DNA of 64,000 nt from Deinococcus arcticus (GTDB taxonomy: Bacteria > Deinococcota > Deinococci > Deinococcales > Deinococcaceae), in the NCBI RefSeq assembly GCF_003028415.1, contig NZ_PYSV01000016.1:33739-97738 (forward strand), read 5' to 3'. The notes beneath the pieces were generated by a model. It saw only the letters and a list, made by a program, of their open reading frames with translations, was not told where the DNA came from and did not search any database. Positions 20,661 to 31,669 of this stretch are shown piece by piece. A program made the position numbers and the translations under genes. How positions within the stretch are numbered: position 1 is the stretch's first letter; the number at the start of each line of letters is the position of its first letter.

Positions 20661-21422
20661 CTACACCGGCTTGACCAGCACGCTGTCCCCGGCCCGCAGC
20701 CCTGTGCGCATCAGCAGCTCGGGGGGCACCATCAGCTGGGTGGTGAGGTTGGACGCCGTGCGAATGGGCAGGGTGTACACCTGCCCCCCGTCGGTGCGGA
20801 TGGCCACACTCTGCGGGTGGCGCACGATGTCCTCTTTCCAGCGGCGGAAAATCAGTTCATCCACCAGGGCCACGTCGCGCACCTGCCGGGTCACGGTGAC
20901 GGTCAGGCGGGCCACCCGCGATTTGCGCGGCGCCAGCAGGCCAATGCGCAGCAGTTTCAGCAGCAGCCGCTTGGCATCCGGGTCCCGCGCGAGGTCCGAG
21001 ATCGGCTGCTGCGCCTCAATCTGCTGCAGGATGTCCAGTTCCTTCAGACCCCAGCGCATGCGCGACACCCGCTCCGGCGAGGTGATGCGCGCCGGGCCGT
21101 CAAACGGCAAGTCCTGCACTGGCAGGGCTTCCAGCGCCTCCAGGGCCACCTCGTCCAGCAGGGCGTCCATGCGCGGCTGCGGGTGGGTCAGCCCTTCATC
21201 AAAGTGAAAACGGCCCTGGGGGGCCTGCAACAGCCGCACCAGCGCCGGCACCCCCAGGTCGTCGCCAAATTGCAGGTGCCGCACCCGCCCGCCCGCCAGC
21301 CACGCCTGAAACTGTCCGTCGGCGCGCTCCACATGCAGCACCCCGCTGCGCCGCTGCTCGGTGAGCAGATAGAGCAGTTCCAGAAAATCGAAGGTTTCGA
21401 GGCTGGTGGTGGATTTTGTCAT
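20661..21422 (-). CDS. DUF4388 (PATAN-like) domain protein
   Basis: A 253-residue cytoplasmic protein. Residues about 5-105 look like DUF4388: LETFDFLELLYLLTEQRRSG, LHVERADGQFQAWLAGGRV, LQAPQGRFHFDEG. This is the N-terminal module found in PatA-type response regulators. A helical linker follows, then a C-terminal region (RQVRDVALVDELIFRRWKED, VAIRTDGGQVYTLPIRTAS, VPPELLMRTGLRAGDSVLV) with an AbrB- or PilZ-like beta look. It may link a two-component or c-di-GMP input to an output, but no partner lies beside it. ATG at 21422 is chosen; ATG at 21446 is possible. Confidence 0.75.
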   Translation of the reverse strand: MTKSTTSLETFDFLELLYLLTEQRRSGVLHVERADGQFQAWLAGGRVRHLQFGDDLGVPALVRLLQAPQGRFHFDEGLTHPQPRMDALLDEVALEALEALPVQDLPFDGPARITSPERVSRMRWGLKELDILQQIEAQQPISDLARDPDAKRLLLKLLRIGLLAPRKSRVARLTVTVTRQVRDVALVDELIFRRWKEDIVRHPQSVAIRTDGGQVYTLPIRTASNLTTQLMVPPELLMRTGLRAGDSVLVKPV

Positions 21423-21523
21423 GAGGCTCGGGCCGTACTGCCTCATGTTGGCTCATCTGATGCCCCTAAGCAAGCCAGAATACTTTAGTGTTCAGTCAAT
21501 TCACGTCTATGCTTCTGCCCTCT

Positions 21524-22927
21524 TCAGCGGGTGGCCGCCCGCACCGCCGCGTTCACGTCCAGCCGGGGCAGGCCCGCCACACTGGTATTGGCACTGTCCA
21601 CTAGGCGCTGCCTGGTTTCGGCCGCCGTGAGGGCCGGGTTGGCCGCGCGCATCAGGGCGGCGGCGCCACTGACCAGGGGCGCGGCGAAGCTGGTGCCGGC
21701 GCTCAGGGTGTAACCCCCGCCCGCCGCCAGAATCAGCATCTGGCCCGCGTTGGTGGCGCCCGCGCAGTTGCCGGCGCCCCCGGGTGCCACGAGGTTCAGG
21801 CCCCGGGGCCGTGCCGTGCTGGGCCGGGCGCTGTAGCAGGCCAGGGCCGCCTCGCTGGTGCCCAGCGCCCCCACCGCCACCACGTCGGGGTGACTGGCCG
21901 GGAAATACACGCCGTCGCCCGCCGTGTTGCCCGCCGCCGCCACAACCACGGCCGACTTCGCGGCGTTGGTCAGGGCCGCGCCGAGCACCTGATCGCCCGA
22001 CCCTGCCGGTTCGTTCGCCTCCAGGGGTCGGCCCAGGCTCAGGTTGATCACCTTGGCGCCGCCGTCCACAGCCGCGTTCAGGGCCTGGGCCAGCGAGCTG
22101 GTGCTGCCGCCCTGGGTGCCCAGCACCTCCAGGGCCATCAGGGGCCCGCTCCAGGTCACGCCAGCCAGCCCCGCGCCGTTGTTCGTGGTGGCCCCCACCA
22201 GCCCCGCCGAGGCGGTCCCGTGCCCCGTCTGAATGTCCGAGCCGCCCGCTTCCGGCGTGAGGAAGGAAGCGCGCTCGGCAATGCGGGCGACCAGATCCGG
22301 GTGGTTGTCCACCCTGGCATCCAGAATGGCCGTCTTGGCGGCCACCGGGGTCTTGCCGCAGGCCTGCAGGAAGGTCCACGCCGCCGGCGCCTGAATGCGG
22401 TTCAGGTAGGTCTGGGTGTAGGCCACGCCGCCGGCCACCAGCGCCACGCCGCCGTTCCCGGGCACGCCCGGATCATTGGGATTGGCCAGCGGCCCGTACA
22501 GGTAATCCGGCTGCACCTGTAGCCCCTGGGCCTGCAGGCGAGCGGCAAAGGCAGCGTCGGCCTCGCCAGCGGGGGTCTGGGCCAGGGTCACCCCGGCGCC
22601 CAGCGTGCGCGTCTGCACCCCGCGCAGAATGTCCTGGGCCTGCAGGCGGGCAGCGTTCACGATCAGCACCCGGCCCGGCACATGCGGCGCCGACCACACA
22701 GGCGCGGCCACGGCAGCTTCGACAGGTTCTCGTTGAGGCTGCGCCGGCACCTGCGGCGCCTGGACCAGCGCGCTCTCGCCCTGCGCACACACGGGCGCTG
22801 GGGGGGGTGGAGGCGCTGGGGCCGGCTCGGGGGCTGGGGCCGGGCCGCCGCCACAGGCAGCCAGCAGCAGGGCCAGCGACAGCGGCAGCAGCGTGCGGGA
22901 CACAGAGCGGGGCAGCAGCGTGGGCAT
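21524..22927 (-). CDS. Subtilisin-like (S8) serine protease, lipoprotein
   Basis: A 467-residue exported protease. A lipoprotein signal (LLPLSLALLLAACGGG, lipobox Cys near 25) leads into a Pro/Ala spacer (about 28-45) and an inhibitor-like propeptide (about 60-130). The S8 catalytic domain (about 160-465) carries Asp in TAILDARVDNHPDL, His in TGHGTASAGLVGA, oxyanion Asn in AAAGNTAGDGV and Ser in AGTSFAAPLVSGAAAL. All triad members are present. It is membrane-tethered outside the cytoplasm and presumably degrades extracellular or envelope proteins. TACCCT lies six bases before the ATG. Confidence 0.94.
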   Translation of the reverse strand: MPTLLPRSVSRTLLPLSLALLLAACGGGPAPAPEPAPAPPPPPAPVCAQGESALVQAPQVPAQPQREPVEAAVAAPVWSAPHVPGRVLIVNAARLQAQDILRGVQTRTLGAGVTLAQTPAGEADAAFAARLQAQGLQVQPDYLYGPLANPNDPGVPGNGGVALVAGGVAYTQTYLNRIQAPAAWTFLQACGKTPVAAKTAILDARVDNHPDLVARIAERASFLTPEAGGSDIQTGHGTASAGLVGATTNNGAGLAGVTWSGPLMALEVLGTQGGSTSSLAQALNAAVDGGAKVINLSLGRPLEANEPAGSGDQVLGAALTNAAKSAVVVAAAGNTAGDGVYFPASHPDVVAVGALGTSEAALACYSARPSTARPRGLNLVAPGGAGNCAGATNAGQMLILAAGGGYTLSAGTSFAAPLVSGAAALMRAANPALTAAETRQRLVDSANTSVAGLPRLDVNAAVRAATR

Positions 22928-22933
22928 ACCCCC

Positions 22934-22939
22934 AGGGTA
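22934..22939 (-). promoter_or_regulatory. Leaderless -10 box of the subtilase gene
   Basis: TACCCT on the minus strand, six bases before the ATG at 22927. Confidence 0.6.
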
Positions 22940-22995
22940 TAGGGAACAGGGCTGACCCGGCTCTGAAGGGCCGCACGGTGGGACGCGGGGGCACT

Positions 22996-23541
22996 ATGGG
23001 GAGGGCGCCGCCCAGAGGACATCTGACCACGGGCGCCGAGGACAATCTGCTGAAGCTGGCCGAGTTGCGCGGCATGCTGACCGCCGAGCAGACGCAGCGC
23101 TGGGCGGCGATCAAGGCCGATTACCGCCGCAACAAGGCCATGGGCGGCAACGACGCCGACACCGGGCGCACGCATGGTGGCCGGGCTGGCCGATATTGCC
23201 CAGGGACTGCAGGGGCTGGGCACGGTGCAGGCGCCGGCCCCCCTCGCCCCGCCTCTGGCCGGCGCCCTGCGCGAGGGCCTGGCCCCCTTTCTGCAAGAGC
23301 TGGCACGCGGCCTCCAGGCACGGCCCCCCAACTGGCTGGAGGCCCCACCGCCCCCGACGACGCCCCGCTGCGCGCCGCCCTGGCGCCCCTGCTGGCCGGG
23401 CTGGCTGCCACCACCCAGAAGCAGGACCAGACCAACGCGGCCATTTACGAGCTGGTAGAGGTGATTCGCAAGCGGCAGAGCGTGGTGCGGGGTGCGCCAG
23501 TTCCATTCAGCGTGACCGGGCGGCACCCTCAGGACGAGTAG
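22996..23541 (+). pseudogene. Hypothetical gene broken by two compensating frameshifts
   Basis: One frame encodes DNLLKLAELRGMLTAEQTQR and WAAIKADYRRNKAMGGNDAD up to about 23160. From about 23162 to about 23340 good coding character (G/C third positions, LADIAQGLQGLG, LAPFLQELARGLQARPPNWL) moves to the next frame. It then returns to the first frame from about 23345 to the stop (DDAPLRAALAPLLAGLAATT, QDQTNAAIYELVEVIRKRQ). In the first frame the middle is Gly/Arg-rich low complexity. So this is one helical protein of about 180 residues with two indels that restore frame, or sequencing errors. I recognise no family. Confidence 0.6.
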
Positions 23542-23597
23542 GCTCCGGCAATCCTTCTTCAGGGGGCGTTGCCCTCCTGAGCGTTAAGTCGCTCGCT

Positions 23598-23733
23598 GTT
23601 GATCTAAAGATCAACCGAGCGGGCTGGAACAGCTGCGCAGCAGAGCGAGTATCGAAAAAAGGACGTTGCACCGGGAGTGGAGACTTTGCGGTGCTCTCCT
23701 GCAAAGTCGTAACGTGAGGTGCAACGTCCTTAG
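23598..23733 (-). repeat. Dispersed palindromic repeat, family B copy 1, acting as terminator of the HNH-like gene
   Basis: Contains the palindrome GTTGATCTAAAGATCAAC (23598-23615). Its 14-base outer stem pairs AAGGACGTTGCACC (23659-23672) with GGTGCAACGTCCTT (23718-23731). An inner 8-base stem pairs GACTTTGC with GCAAAGTC around the loop GGTGCTCTCCT. Read on the minus strand, the outer stem starts at the stop codon of the HNH-like gene and ends in TTTTTT, a textbook intrinsic terminator. Confidence 0.85.
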
Positions 23734-24062
23734 TGCACCCGCACGCCCCGGGTGAGCGGCTGCTTTTGCACCCAGCGCACGAACTTCTGCACTTCATCAC
23801 GCGCCAGAATGGCTTCGACGGTGTTCAGCTCGTTGGCCAGTTCCGCGTTGCTGAAGGTCTTGGACAAAAAGCCCTGGCAGGCGGCGCACATCTTCACGGT
23901 GGGAATTTGCCCCAGCTTCACGCCCTGGCGCCGCCCCTGCGACTTGGGAATGAGGTGATGGTCGGTCATCTCGCCCTCGCGGCCACACAGCACGCACACG
24001 TCCTGCGGCTCTGTCCGCGTGTCCTCGGCCCAGCTGGCCTGCTCCCGTTCTTTCCGACCCAT
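23730..24062 (-). CDS. HNH-nuclease-like zinc protein
   Basis: A 110-residue protein with CVLCGREGEMTDHHLIPKSQ (about 23-42), resembling the first half of an HNH finger (CxxC, then a DHHxxP core), and a second CAAC pair near 58. The C-terminal half is helical (NAELANELNTVEAILARDEV). It may be a small HNH endonuclease or a degenerate zinc-finger relative, because the third HNH residue is not obvious. The ATG at 24062 lies six bases after TATCGT. Its stop codon overlaps the family-B repeat. Confidence 0.75.
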   Translation of the reverse strand: MGRKEREQASWAEDTRTEPQDVCVLCGREGEMTDHHLIPKSQGRRQGVKLGQIPTVKMCAACQGFLSKTFSNAELANELNTVEAILARDEVQKFVRWVQKQPLTRGVRVH

Positions 24063-24068
24063 CCCGCT

Positions 24069-24074
24069 ACGATA
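24069..24074 (-). promoter_or_regulatory. Leaderless -10 box of the HNH-like gene
   Basis: TATCGT on the minus strand, six bases before the ATG at 24062. Confidence 0.6.
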
Positions 24075-24162
24075 GCGTCCTGCCGTGCGAGGACCTCATC
24101 CTTTCTCTGAATGAGATCTATGACGGCGTGAACCTGTGACGGTTGAAGGTGCGGCCACAACC

Positions 24163-24168
24163 TACACT
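24163..24168 (+). promoter_or_regulatory. Leaderless -10 box of the first Uma2 gene
   Basis: TACACT, six bases before the ATG at 24175. The second Uma2 gene has the same box and spacing. Confidence 0.6.
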
Positions 24169-24174
24169 GTGCCC

Positions 24175-24732
24175 ATGACGGAGCCCGCCTTCCGCACCAT
24201 GACCGAGGAGGAATACCTGCGCTGGGACGGGCCCCGCGAGGGCAAATGGGAGTTCGTGGACGGCTTCGTGTACGCCCAGGCCGGGGCCAGCCGTCCCCAC
24301 AACCAGATTGCCAGCAACATTCAGCGCGTCCTGCTGCCCGCCACCGCCGATGGCCGCTGCTGGTCGTATACCAGCGATCAGAAGGTGTGCGTCTACCGTG
24401 ACGGCTGCTCCCGGTATTACCTGCCCGACCTTGTGGTGGTGTGCGACTCCAACCTGGCAGGCGATGTCGAGACCACGCCCTGCCTGATCGTGGAGATCCT
24501 GAGCGCCAGCACCCGCGCCGTGGACGAGTCATTCAAGGCCAGCGATTATCGGCGCCTGGACAGTTTGCAGGGGTACCTCCTGGTGGACAGCGAAGCGCGC
24601 AGCGTGGAGTTTCACCGCCGGGTCGGGACCGGGACGGAATGGCAGTTGGAGGTCGTTGACACCAGCGTTGACCTGCCTTGCCTGAGCGTGTCGCTGAGCG
24701 TGGATGATATTTACCGGCACGTTGGGCTTTGA
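24175..24732 (+). CDS. Uma2-family putative restriction-fold nuclease (copy 1)
   Basis: A 185-residue DUF820/Uma2 protein of the PD-(D/E)XK nuclease fold. It has the entry MTEEEYLRWDGPREGKWEF, GFVYAQAGASRPHN, the catalytic-type Asp in YYLPDLVVVCD (about 85), and the Glu strand TPCLIVEILSAST (about 103-115), followed by SFKASDYRRLDSLQGYLLVD. The family is abundant in cyanobacteria and Deinococcus and its biological role is unsettled. The ATG at 24175 is set by TACACT six bases upstream. A paralogue follows 75 bases downstream. Confidence 0.88.
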   Translation: MTEPAFRTMTEEEYLRWDGPREGKWEFVDGFVYAQAGASRPHNQIASNIQRVLLPATADGRCWSYTSDQKVCVYRDGCSRYYLPDLVVVCDSNLAGDVETTPCLIVEILSASTRAVDESFKASDYRRLDSLQGYLLVDSEARSVEFHRRVGTGTEWQLEVVDTSVDLPCLSVSLSVDDIYRHVGL

Positions 24733-24794
24733 GGGGTGTCAAAGGTCACCCTGACCGGCGTGAAGCCATGACGGTCTGACCTGGGGCGCAGGTC

Positions 24795-24800
24795 TACACT
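24795..24800 (+). promoter_or_regulatory. Leaderless -10 box of the second Uma2 gene
   Basis: TACACT, six bases before the ATG at 24807. The upstream 60 bases resemble those before the first Uma2 gene, so the promoter was duplicated with the gene. Confidence 0.6.
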
Positions 24801-24806
24801 GTTCCC

Positions 24807-25352
24807 ATGACCGATGCCGCCTTCAAGCTCGTGTCTGTGGAGGACTATCTGCGCGCCGAGCGGGACAGTCCCACACGGCATGAGTACATTGACGGCTTCG
24901 TGTATGCACAGGCGGGGGCCAGCCGGGCGCACAACATCATCACCAGTAACCTTCACGTGGCGCTGCACGGCCCCGCGCGCCGGGCGGGGTGCCAGGTCTT
25001 TCAGAGCGACATGAAGGTGCGCGTCACCCCCACCCGCTACCACTACCCTGATCTGGTCGTGAGCTGCGGCCCCCCAGGCGAGGACGAGTACACCGAAACC
25101 GCCCCCTGTCTGATTGTGGAGGTCCTCAGCGAGAGCACCCGCGCGGCGGATCAGAATTACAAGGCAGAGCGCTACCGCGAGTTGCCTTCCTTGCAGGCCT
25201 ACCTGATGGTGGACAGCGCCCGCCGGGCCGCTGCCCTCTACCGCCGCACCCCGGAAGGCTGGGTTTTTGAGGTTGTGGCGGAGCGTATACAGTTGCCGTG
25301 TCCCCCTGTCGAACTCATGTTGGAACTCATTTATGAAGGCGTCACGTTTTGA
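24807..25352 (+). CDS. Uma2-family putative restriction-fold nuclease (copy 2)
   Basis: A 181-residue paralogue of the preceding gene: LVSVEDYLRAERDSPTRHEY, GFVYAQAGASRAHNIITSNL, HYPDLVVSCGPP and TAPCLIVEVLSESTRAADQN, then YKAERYRELPSLQAYLMVD. The putative active-site Asp (HYPD), Glu (IVEV) and following Lys are preserved. The pair probably arose by tandem duplication including the promoter. A small gene with unlike codon use begins 14 bases downstream and may share the transcript. Confidence 0.88.
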   Translation: MTDAAFKLVSVEDYLRAERDSPTRHEYIDGFVYAQAGASRAHNIITSNLHVALHGPARRAGCQVFQSDMKVRVTPTRYHYPDLVVSCGPPGEDEYTETAPCLIVEVLSESTRAADQNYKAERYRELPSLQAYLMVDSARRAAALYRRTPEGWVFEVVAERIQLPCPPVELMLELIYEGVTF

Positions 25353-25365
25353 AAGGGGTTCTGAC

Positions 25366-25644
25366 ATGACACTTGAACTAGCAGACGTTCTCAAACACTC
25401 CTTTTCTGCAGACGAACTCAGGGCAAATCTCCACTATGTTCTCGCTGCCATCTACGAGGACGCTTCGAACCGCACTCTGGCTTCGAATGTCAGCCAAGCA
25501 TCTGGACTTGATTACTATTGGCTCTACAACGAACTCTGCGGCATCTCGACCTTTGACCTCAGCGACACGGCGAGAATGACAGACGTTCAGCACCGCTTGG
25601 AACAGGGCGGCTTGCTCGAGTGGCGCCGTCAGAATCCCATCTAA
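25366..25644 (+). CDS. Small hypothetical protein of atypical composition
   Basis: A 92-residue acidic protein: MTLELADVLKHSFSADELRA, NLHYVLAAIYEDASNRTLAS, LDYYWLYNELCGISTFDLSD. I do not recognise it. The ATG at 25366 follows AGGGG at normal spacing, 14 bases after the second Uma2 gene. Many codons end in A or T, unlike neighbours, suggesting recent transfer. Its size, acidity and place after putative nucleases would fit an antidote or immunity-type partner, but that is speculation. Confidence 0.7.
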   Translation: MTLELADVLKHSFSADELRANLHYVLAAIYEDASNRTLASNVSQASGLDYYWLYNELCGISTFDLSDTARMTDVQHRLEQGGLLEWRRQNPI

Positions 25645-25670
25645 AGCTGCCTGAGCGTCTGAACGGCAAA

Positions 25671-25702
25671 TAAAAAACCCCCTCCCATTGCGGAGGGGGG
25701 TC
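25671..25702. terminator. Bidirectional intrinsic terminator
   Basis: AAAAAACCCCCTCC pairs with GGAGGGGGGT around CATTGC. On the minus strand it ends in TTTTTT after acnA; on the plus strand it follows the small gene at 25366-25644. Confidence 0.85.
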
Positions 25703-25715
25703 ATGCTGAAGGGGC

Positions 25716-28427
<2,712 letters not shown>

Positions 28428-28574
28428 GAGTGTGGTTCCTCCTTGCCCCGGGGGGCGGTCCATTCATCATAAATGTTTCGTGTGTGGGCGGGCGTTACCG
28501 GAACAGGCACGGCCCCGCCAACTTGGTTACCACCGCAGAGACAACAAGGTCCATGTGGCAGATTGAGCAGGCGT

Positions 28575-29405
28575 ATGGCCCCCACCCTCTCCCCCACCAC
28601 TGGCGCCGCTGCCCTCGAACCCCACGAAGCTGCCCGTCTGAAAGCCCTGGAACAGACCGTGCGCGACGGCCTGCGTGACTTTCAGCGCACCGGGCAGGCG
28701 CTGAGTGAAATCCGCGACAACGCCTTTTACCGCGCCACCCACGAGAACTTTGAAGCGTACCTGCAAGAGCGGTGGGGCTTTACCCTGCCGCAGGCCGGGC
28801 GGCTGATCGAGGCGGCAGATGTGGCCAGGGTGCTCTCGCCCATCGGCGTGCAGCCACAGAACGAACGGCAGGCGCGCGCCATGAAGGCCGCCGCCAGGAT
28901 CGTGACTGAGCTGGAGCCCGAGCAGCAGCGGGTGGTGGCGCGGCTGGTGGAGGATGCCGGCGACACCGCGCCCTGGGAAGACGCCCCGCCCGCGGCCGAA
29001 CTGCGAATTATGGCCGGGGTGGTGAAAAAGCTGGAGCCGGAGACCACCGTGCACCACCCCGACAGCGGCGACGAGGTGCCCTTTGATTCTCTGAGTGGGC
29101 CGCAGCGCTATGAGGTGGTGCGCACCCAGGTGGACCAGAAAACCCAGGCCTACCGCGAGAAGCAGGAGGCCAGGGCGAACGCGCCACAGCCCGAGAAAGT
29201 GAACTGGGCCGAGTGGTGCCTGGACTATGCGGCCCAGGCGCTGGGCCCGGGGCAACGCCTGGAACTGGTGATTGAGCCCGGCGAGCAACCCCGCGTGCAG
29301 GCCCGCGTGATGGACGGCGAGACCGGCGAGGTGCTGGCCGAGGGGCACGAAGCGGGCAATCTGAAACGCGCCGTGCTGAATCTGGTGGCGGAGGTCAAGG
29401 GGTAG
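28575..29405 (+). CDS. Mobile-element-type putative DNA-binding protein
   Basis: A 276-residue protein. The N-terminal third (about 15-110) reads VRDGLRDFQRTGQALSEIRD, AFYRATHENFEAYLQERWGF and TLPQAGRLIEAADVARVL. This RDxRLYR / FExYxxxRWGxSxxxAxxLIxAA pattern is common in proteins of actinobacterial integrative elements and phages, where it is probably helix-turn-helix. The middle is acidic and helical. The C-terminus (VNWAEWCLDYAAQALGPGQR, GETGEVLAEGHEAGNLKRAV) may bind a ligand or partner. No integrase or replication gene is adjacent. The start (ATG at 28575) is supported by GAGCAGG. Confidence 0.7.
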   Translation: MAPTLSPTTGAAALEPHEAARLKALEQTVRDGLRDFQRTGQALSEIRDNAFYRATHENFEAYLQERWGFTLPQAGRLIEAADVARVLSPIGVQPQNERQARAMKAAARIVTELEPEQQRVVARLVEDAGDTAPWEDAPPAAELRIMAGVVKKLEPETTVHHPDSGDEVPFDSLSGPQRYEVVRTQVDQKTQAYREKQEARANAPQPEKVNWAEWCLDYAAQALGPGQRLELVIEPGEQPRVQARVMDGETGEVLAEGHEAGNLKRAVLNLVAEVKG

Positions 29406-29512
29406 GGCCGGCGCACAGCCAACGCGCCACACGCGGGCCCCAGGTTGACTCCCTGGGGTTCTGGGTTTGCCCTGCGCCGTGCCGGATACCCAGAGCCGCT
29501 GCCTCTGGCCCC

Positions 29513-29797
29513 CTACCCCAGAGACGCCAGCAGTTCGCCCACCGTGTGGTGCGCCTCCAGCGGGTGGCGCAGCGCCGCCGCGTGCTGAATGCGGTAGGTG
29601 TTGCGCCGGCCCTGGCGTTCGCGGGCCACCACCCCGGCCGCTTCCAGGTCGCGCACGATGCGCTGCACGGCGCGCTCCGTGATGCCCACGCGCGCCGCCA
29701 CCTCGCGCAGCGTGTCGCCGGGGAAGCGGTGCAGACACAGCAGCACATGGGTGTGGTTGGTCAGGAAGGTCCAGGGGGCAGGGACAGGCGCGGGCAT
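29513..29797 (-). CDS. Winged-helix transcriptional regulator (MarR/ArsR-like)
   Basis: A 94-residue protein that is nearly all one winged helix: [40 protein letters not shown] (recognition helix), [18 protein letters not shown] (wing), and a short C-terminal helix. It is divergent from icd with about 90 bases between starts and is therefore the likely regulator of icd, of itself, or both. A TAGTGT box lies ten bases before ATG 29797. The effector is unknown; there is no extra sensory domain. Confidence 0.82.
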   Translation of the reverse strand: MPAPVPAPWTFLTNHTHVLLCLHRFPGDTLREVAARVGITERAVQRIVRDLEAAGVVARERQGRRNTYRIQHAAALRHPLEAHHTVGELLASLG

Positions 29798-29887
29798 AGG
29801 GGTCTTGACACTAGCACACAACATACGACATTCTTTTCGCGTATTAAGTTTCGCATGAATTCACCCTCACCGCCCCGGAGGCACTCC

Positions 29888-31381
29888 ATGATGCAGGCCA
29901 CGCTTGATTCCAACCTCTCCGCTCTCACTGACCCCGGCGCCCTGGTGCCTGTGGCTGTTGCCCACGGCGACGGCATTGGCCCGGAAATCATGGACGCCAC
30001 CCTGCGTGTGCTGTTGGCAGCGGGCGCCCGCATTCAGCCCCTGCCCATCCGCGTGGGCGAGGCGGTGTACAAAGAAGGCCACACCAGCGGCTTTACCCCC
30101 GACACCTGGGACACCCTGCGCGCGGCGGGCGTGCTGCTCAAAGCCCCCATCACCACCCCCCAGGGCGGCGGCTACAAGAGCCTGAACGTGACCCTGCGCA
30201 AGACGCTGGGCCTGTATGCCAACGTGCGCCCGTGCCGCTCGTATGCGCCCTTCGTGCCCACCCTGCACCCACAGACCGACGTGGTGATCATCCGCGAGAA
30301 CGAGGAAGACCTGTACGCGGGCATCGAGCACCGCCAGACGCGCGAGGTGGTGCAGTGCCTGAAGCTGGTCACCCGCCAGGGCTGCGAGCGGATCGTGCGC
30401 TACGCCTTTGAATATGCCCGCGCCCACGGCCGCAAGAAGGTCACGGCCCTGAGCAAGGACAACATCATGAAGCTGACCGACGGCCTGTTTCACGAGGTCT
30501 ACCGTGAAATTGGCGCCGAGTACCCGGACATTGCCCAGGAGCACCAGATCATTGACATCGGCACCGCGCGCCTCGCCACACGCCCCGAGCGCTACGACGT
30601 GATCGTGACGCTGAACCTCTACGGCGACATCATCAGCGATGTGGCGGCCGAGATCACGGGGTCGGTGGGGCTGGCTGGCAGCGCGAACATTGGCCCCAGC
30701 TTCGCGCTGTTTGAAGCCATTCACGGCAGCGCGCCGGACATTGCCGGGCAGAACCTTGCCAACCCCGGCGGGCTGCTGCAGGCGGCGGTCATGATGCTGG
30801 GCCACCTGGGCCAGCACGAGGTGGCCGAGAAGGTGCAAAACGCGTGGCTACGCACCCTGGAAGACGGCGTACACACCCCCGACATTGCCGGCGAGCACAC
30901 CACGCAGAAGGTGGGCACCCGTGAGTTTGCCGACGCCGTGATTGCGCGGCTGGGCCAGACCCCGGCGCAACTGCCCGCCGCGCGGCGCAGCCCTGGCCAG
31001 CTGGTGTTGCCCCCCGCGCCCCCCGCGCCGCGCGACGTGACCAAGACCCTGGTGGGCACCGACGTGTTCTTCGAGTGGGCCGAGGCCGACCGTGATCCCC
31101 AGGCCCTGGCCGAAACCCTGCAGGCCCACACTGGCGGCGCCCTGCGCCTGAACATGATCACCAACCGGGGGGTGAAGGTGTGGCCCGGTGGCCAGCAGGA
31201 AACCCGCCGCGCCGACCACTGGCGCTGCCGCTTCCTGGCGCCCGAAGGCCAGAGCGTGAGCCACGAGGATGTGGTGGCGCTGCTCTCCGGGCTGCTGGGC
31301 AGCGGCCTGGACTTCATCAAGACTGAGCATCTCTACACCTTTGACGGCGTGCCGGGCTTCTCGATGGGCCAGGGACAGTAA
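29888..31381 (+). CDS. icd: NADP-dependent isocitrate dehydrogenase, Thermus type
   Basis: Oxidatively decarboxylates isocitrate to 2-oxoglutarate. The 497-residue protein matches the long Thermus form: a dehydrogenase core (HGDGIGPEIMDATLR; ITTPQGGGYKSLNVTLRKTL; VVIIRENEEDLYAGIEHRQT; VTALSKDNIMKLTDGLF; LYGDIISDVAAEITG; EAIHGSAPDIAGQNLANPGG) plus a C-terminal extension (about 370-497) with DVFFEWAEADRDP and LDFIKTEHLYTFDGVPGF. ATG at 29888 follows CGGAGG at six bases. It sits divergent to the winged-helix gene, with acnA nearby. Confidence 0.95.
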   Translation: MMQATLDSNLSALTDPGALVPVAVAHGDGIGPEIMDATLRVLLAAGARIQPLPIRVGEAVYKEGHTSGFTPDTWDTLRAAGVLLKAPITTPQGGGYKSLNVTLRKTLGLYANVRPCRSYAPFVPTLHPQTDVVIIRENEEDLYAGIEHRQTREVVQCLKLVTRQGCERIVRYAFEYARAHGRKKVTALSKDNIMKLTDGLFHEVYREIGAEYPDIAQEHQIIDIGTARLATRPERYDVIVTLNLYGDIISDVAAEITGSVGLAGSANIGPSFALFEAIHGSAPDIAGQNLANPGGLLQAAVMMLGHLGQHEVAEKVQNAWLRTLEDGVHTPDIAGEHTTQKVGTREFADAVIARLGQTPAQLPAARRSPGQLVLPPAPPAPRDVTKTLVGTDVFFEWAEADRDPQALAETLQAHTGGALRLNMITNRGVKVWPGGQQETRRADHWRCRFLAPEGQSVSHEDVVALLSGLLGSGLDFIKTEHLYTFDGVPGFSMGQGQ

Positions 31382-31402
31382 GGGGAACAGCCCCCTCCAG
31401 GG

Positions 31403-31442
31403 CCGCTGTTGCGCTGCAAGCTGGCGCAGCAGCGGTCTTTTT
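31403..31442 (+). terminator. Intrinsic terminator of icd
   Basis: CCGCTGTTGCGC pairs with GCGCAGCAGCGG (one mismatch) around TGCAAGCTG, followed by TCTTTTTC. The remaining spacer to 31669 shows no gene. Confidence 0.85.
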
Positions 31443-31669
31443 CTGTGCTGCTGGCGCAGGCAGGTTGAATGGGACCGCCGAAAGATCAGCTCCGGGAGAG
31501 CGGGGCCGGCCCAGCACTTCCGCCCCGCTCTCTCCCACACGCCGCCTTCCCCTCTGGCCAATGCCCAATCCTCCATGAAGCCCGGCCGGGGCAGGGCTTC
31601 ATGCCCCGGGCCTACGCTGAGAGCCAAGCCATCTCAGATATTCAGGCCACAAGGAGGCGCGAGAACCCC

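Noticed and set aside
23507..23800. Minus-strand frame of 97 codons over the family-B repeat
   Set aside because: The peptide similarity to a frame at 33600-33923 comes from the shared palindromic repeat, not from a protein family.
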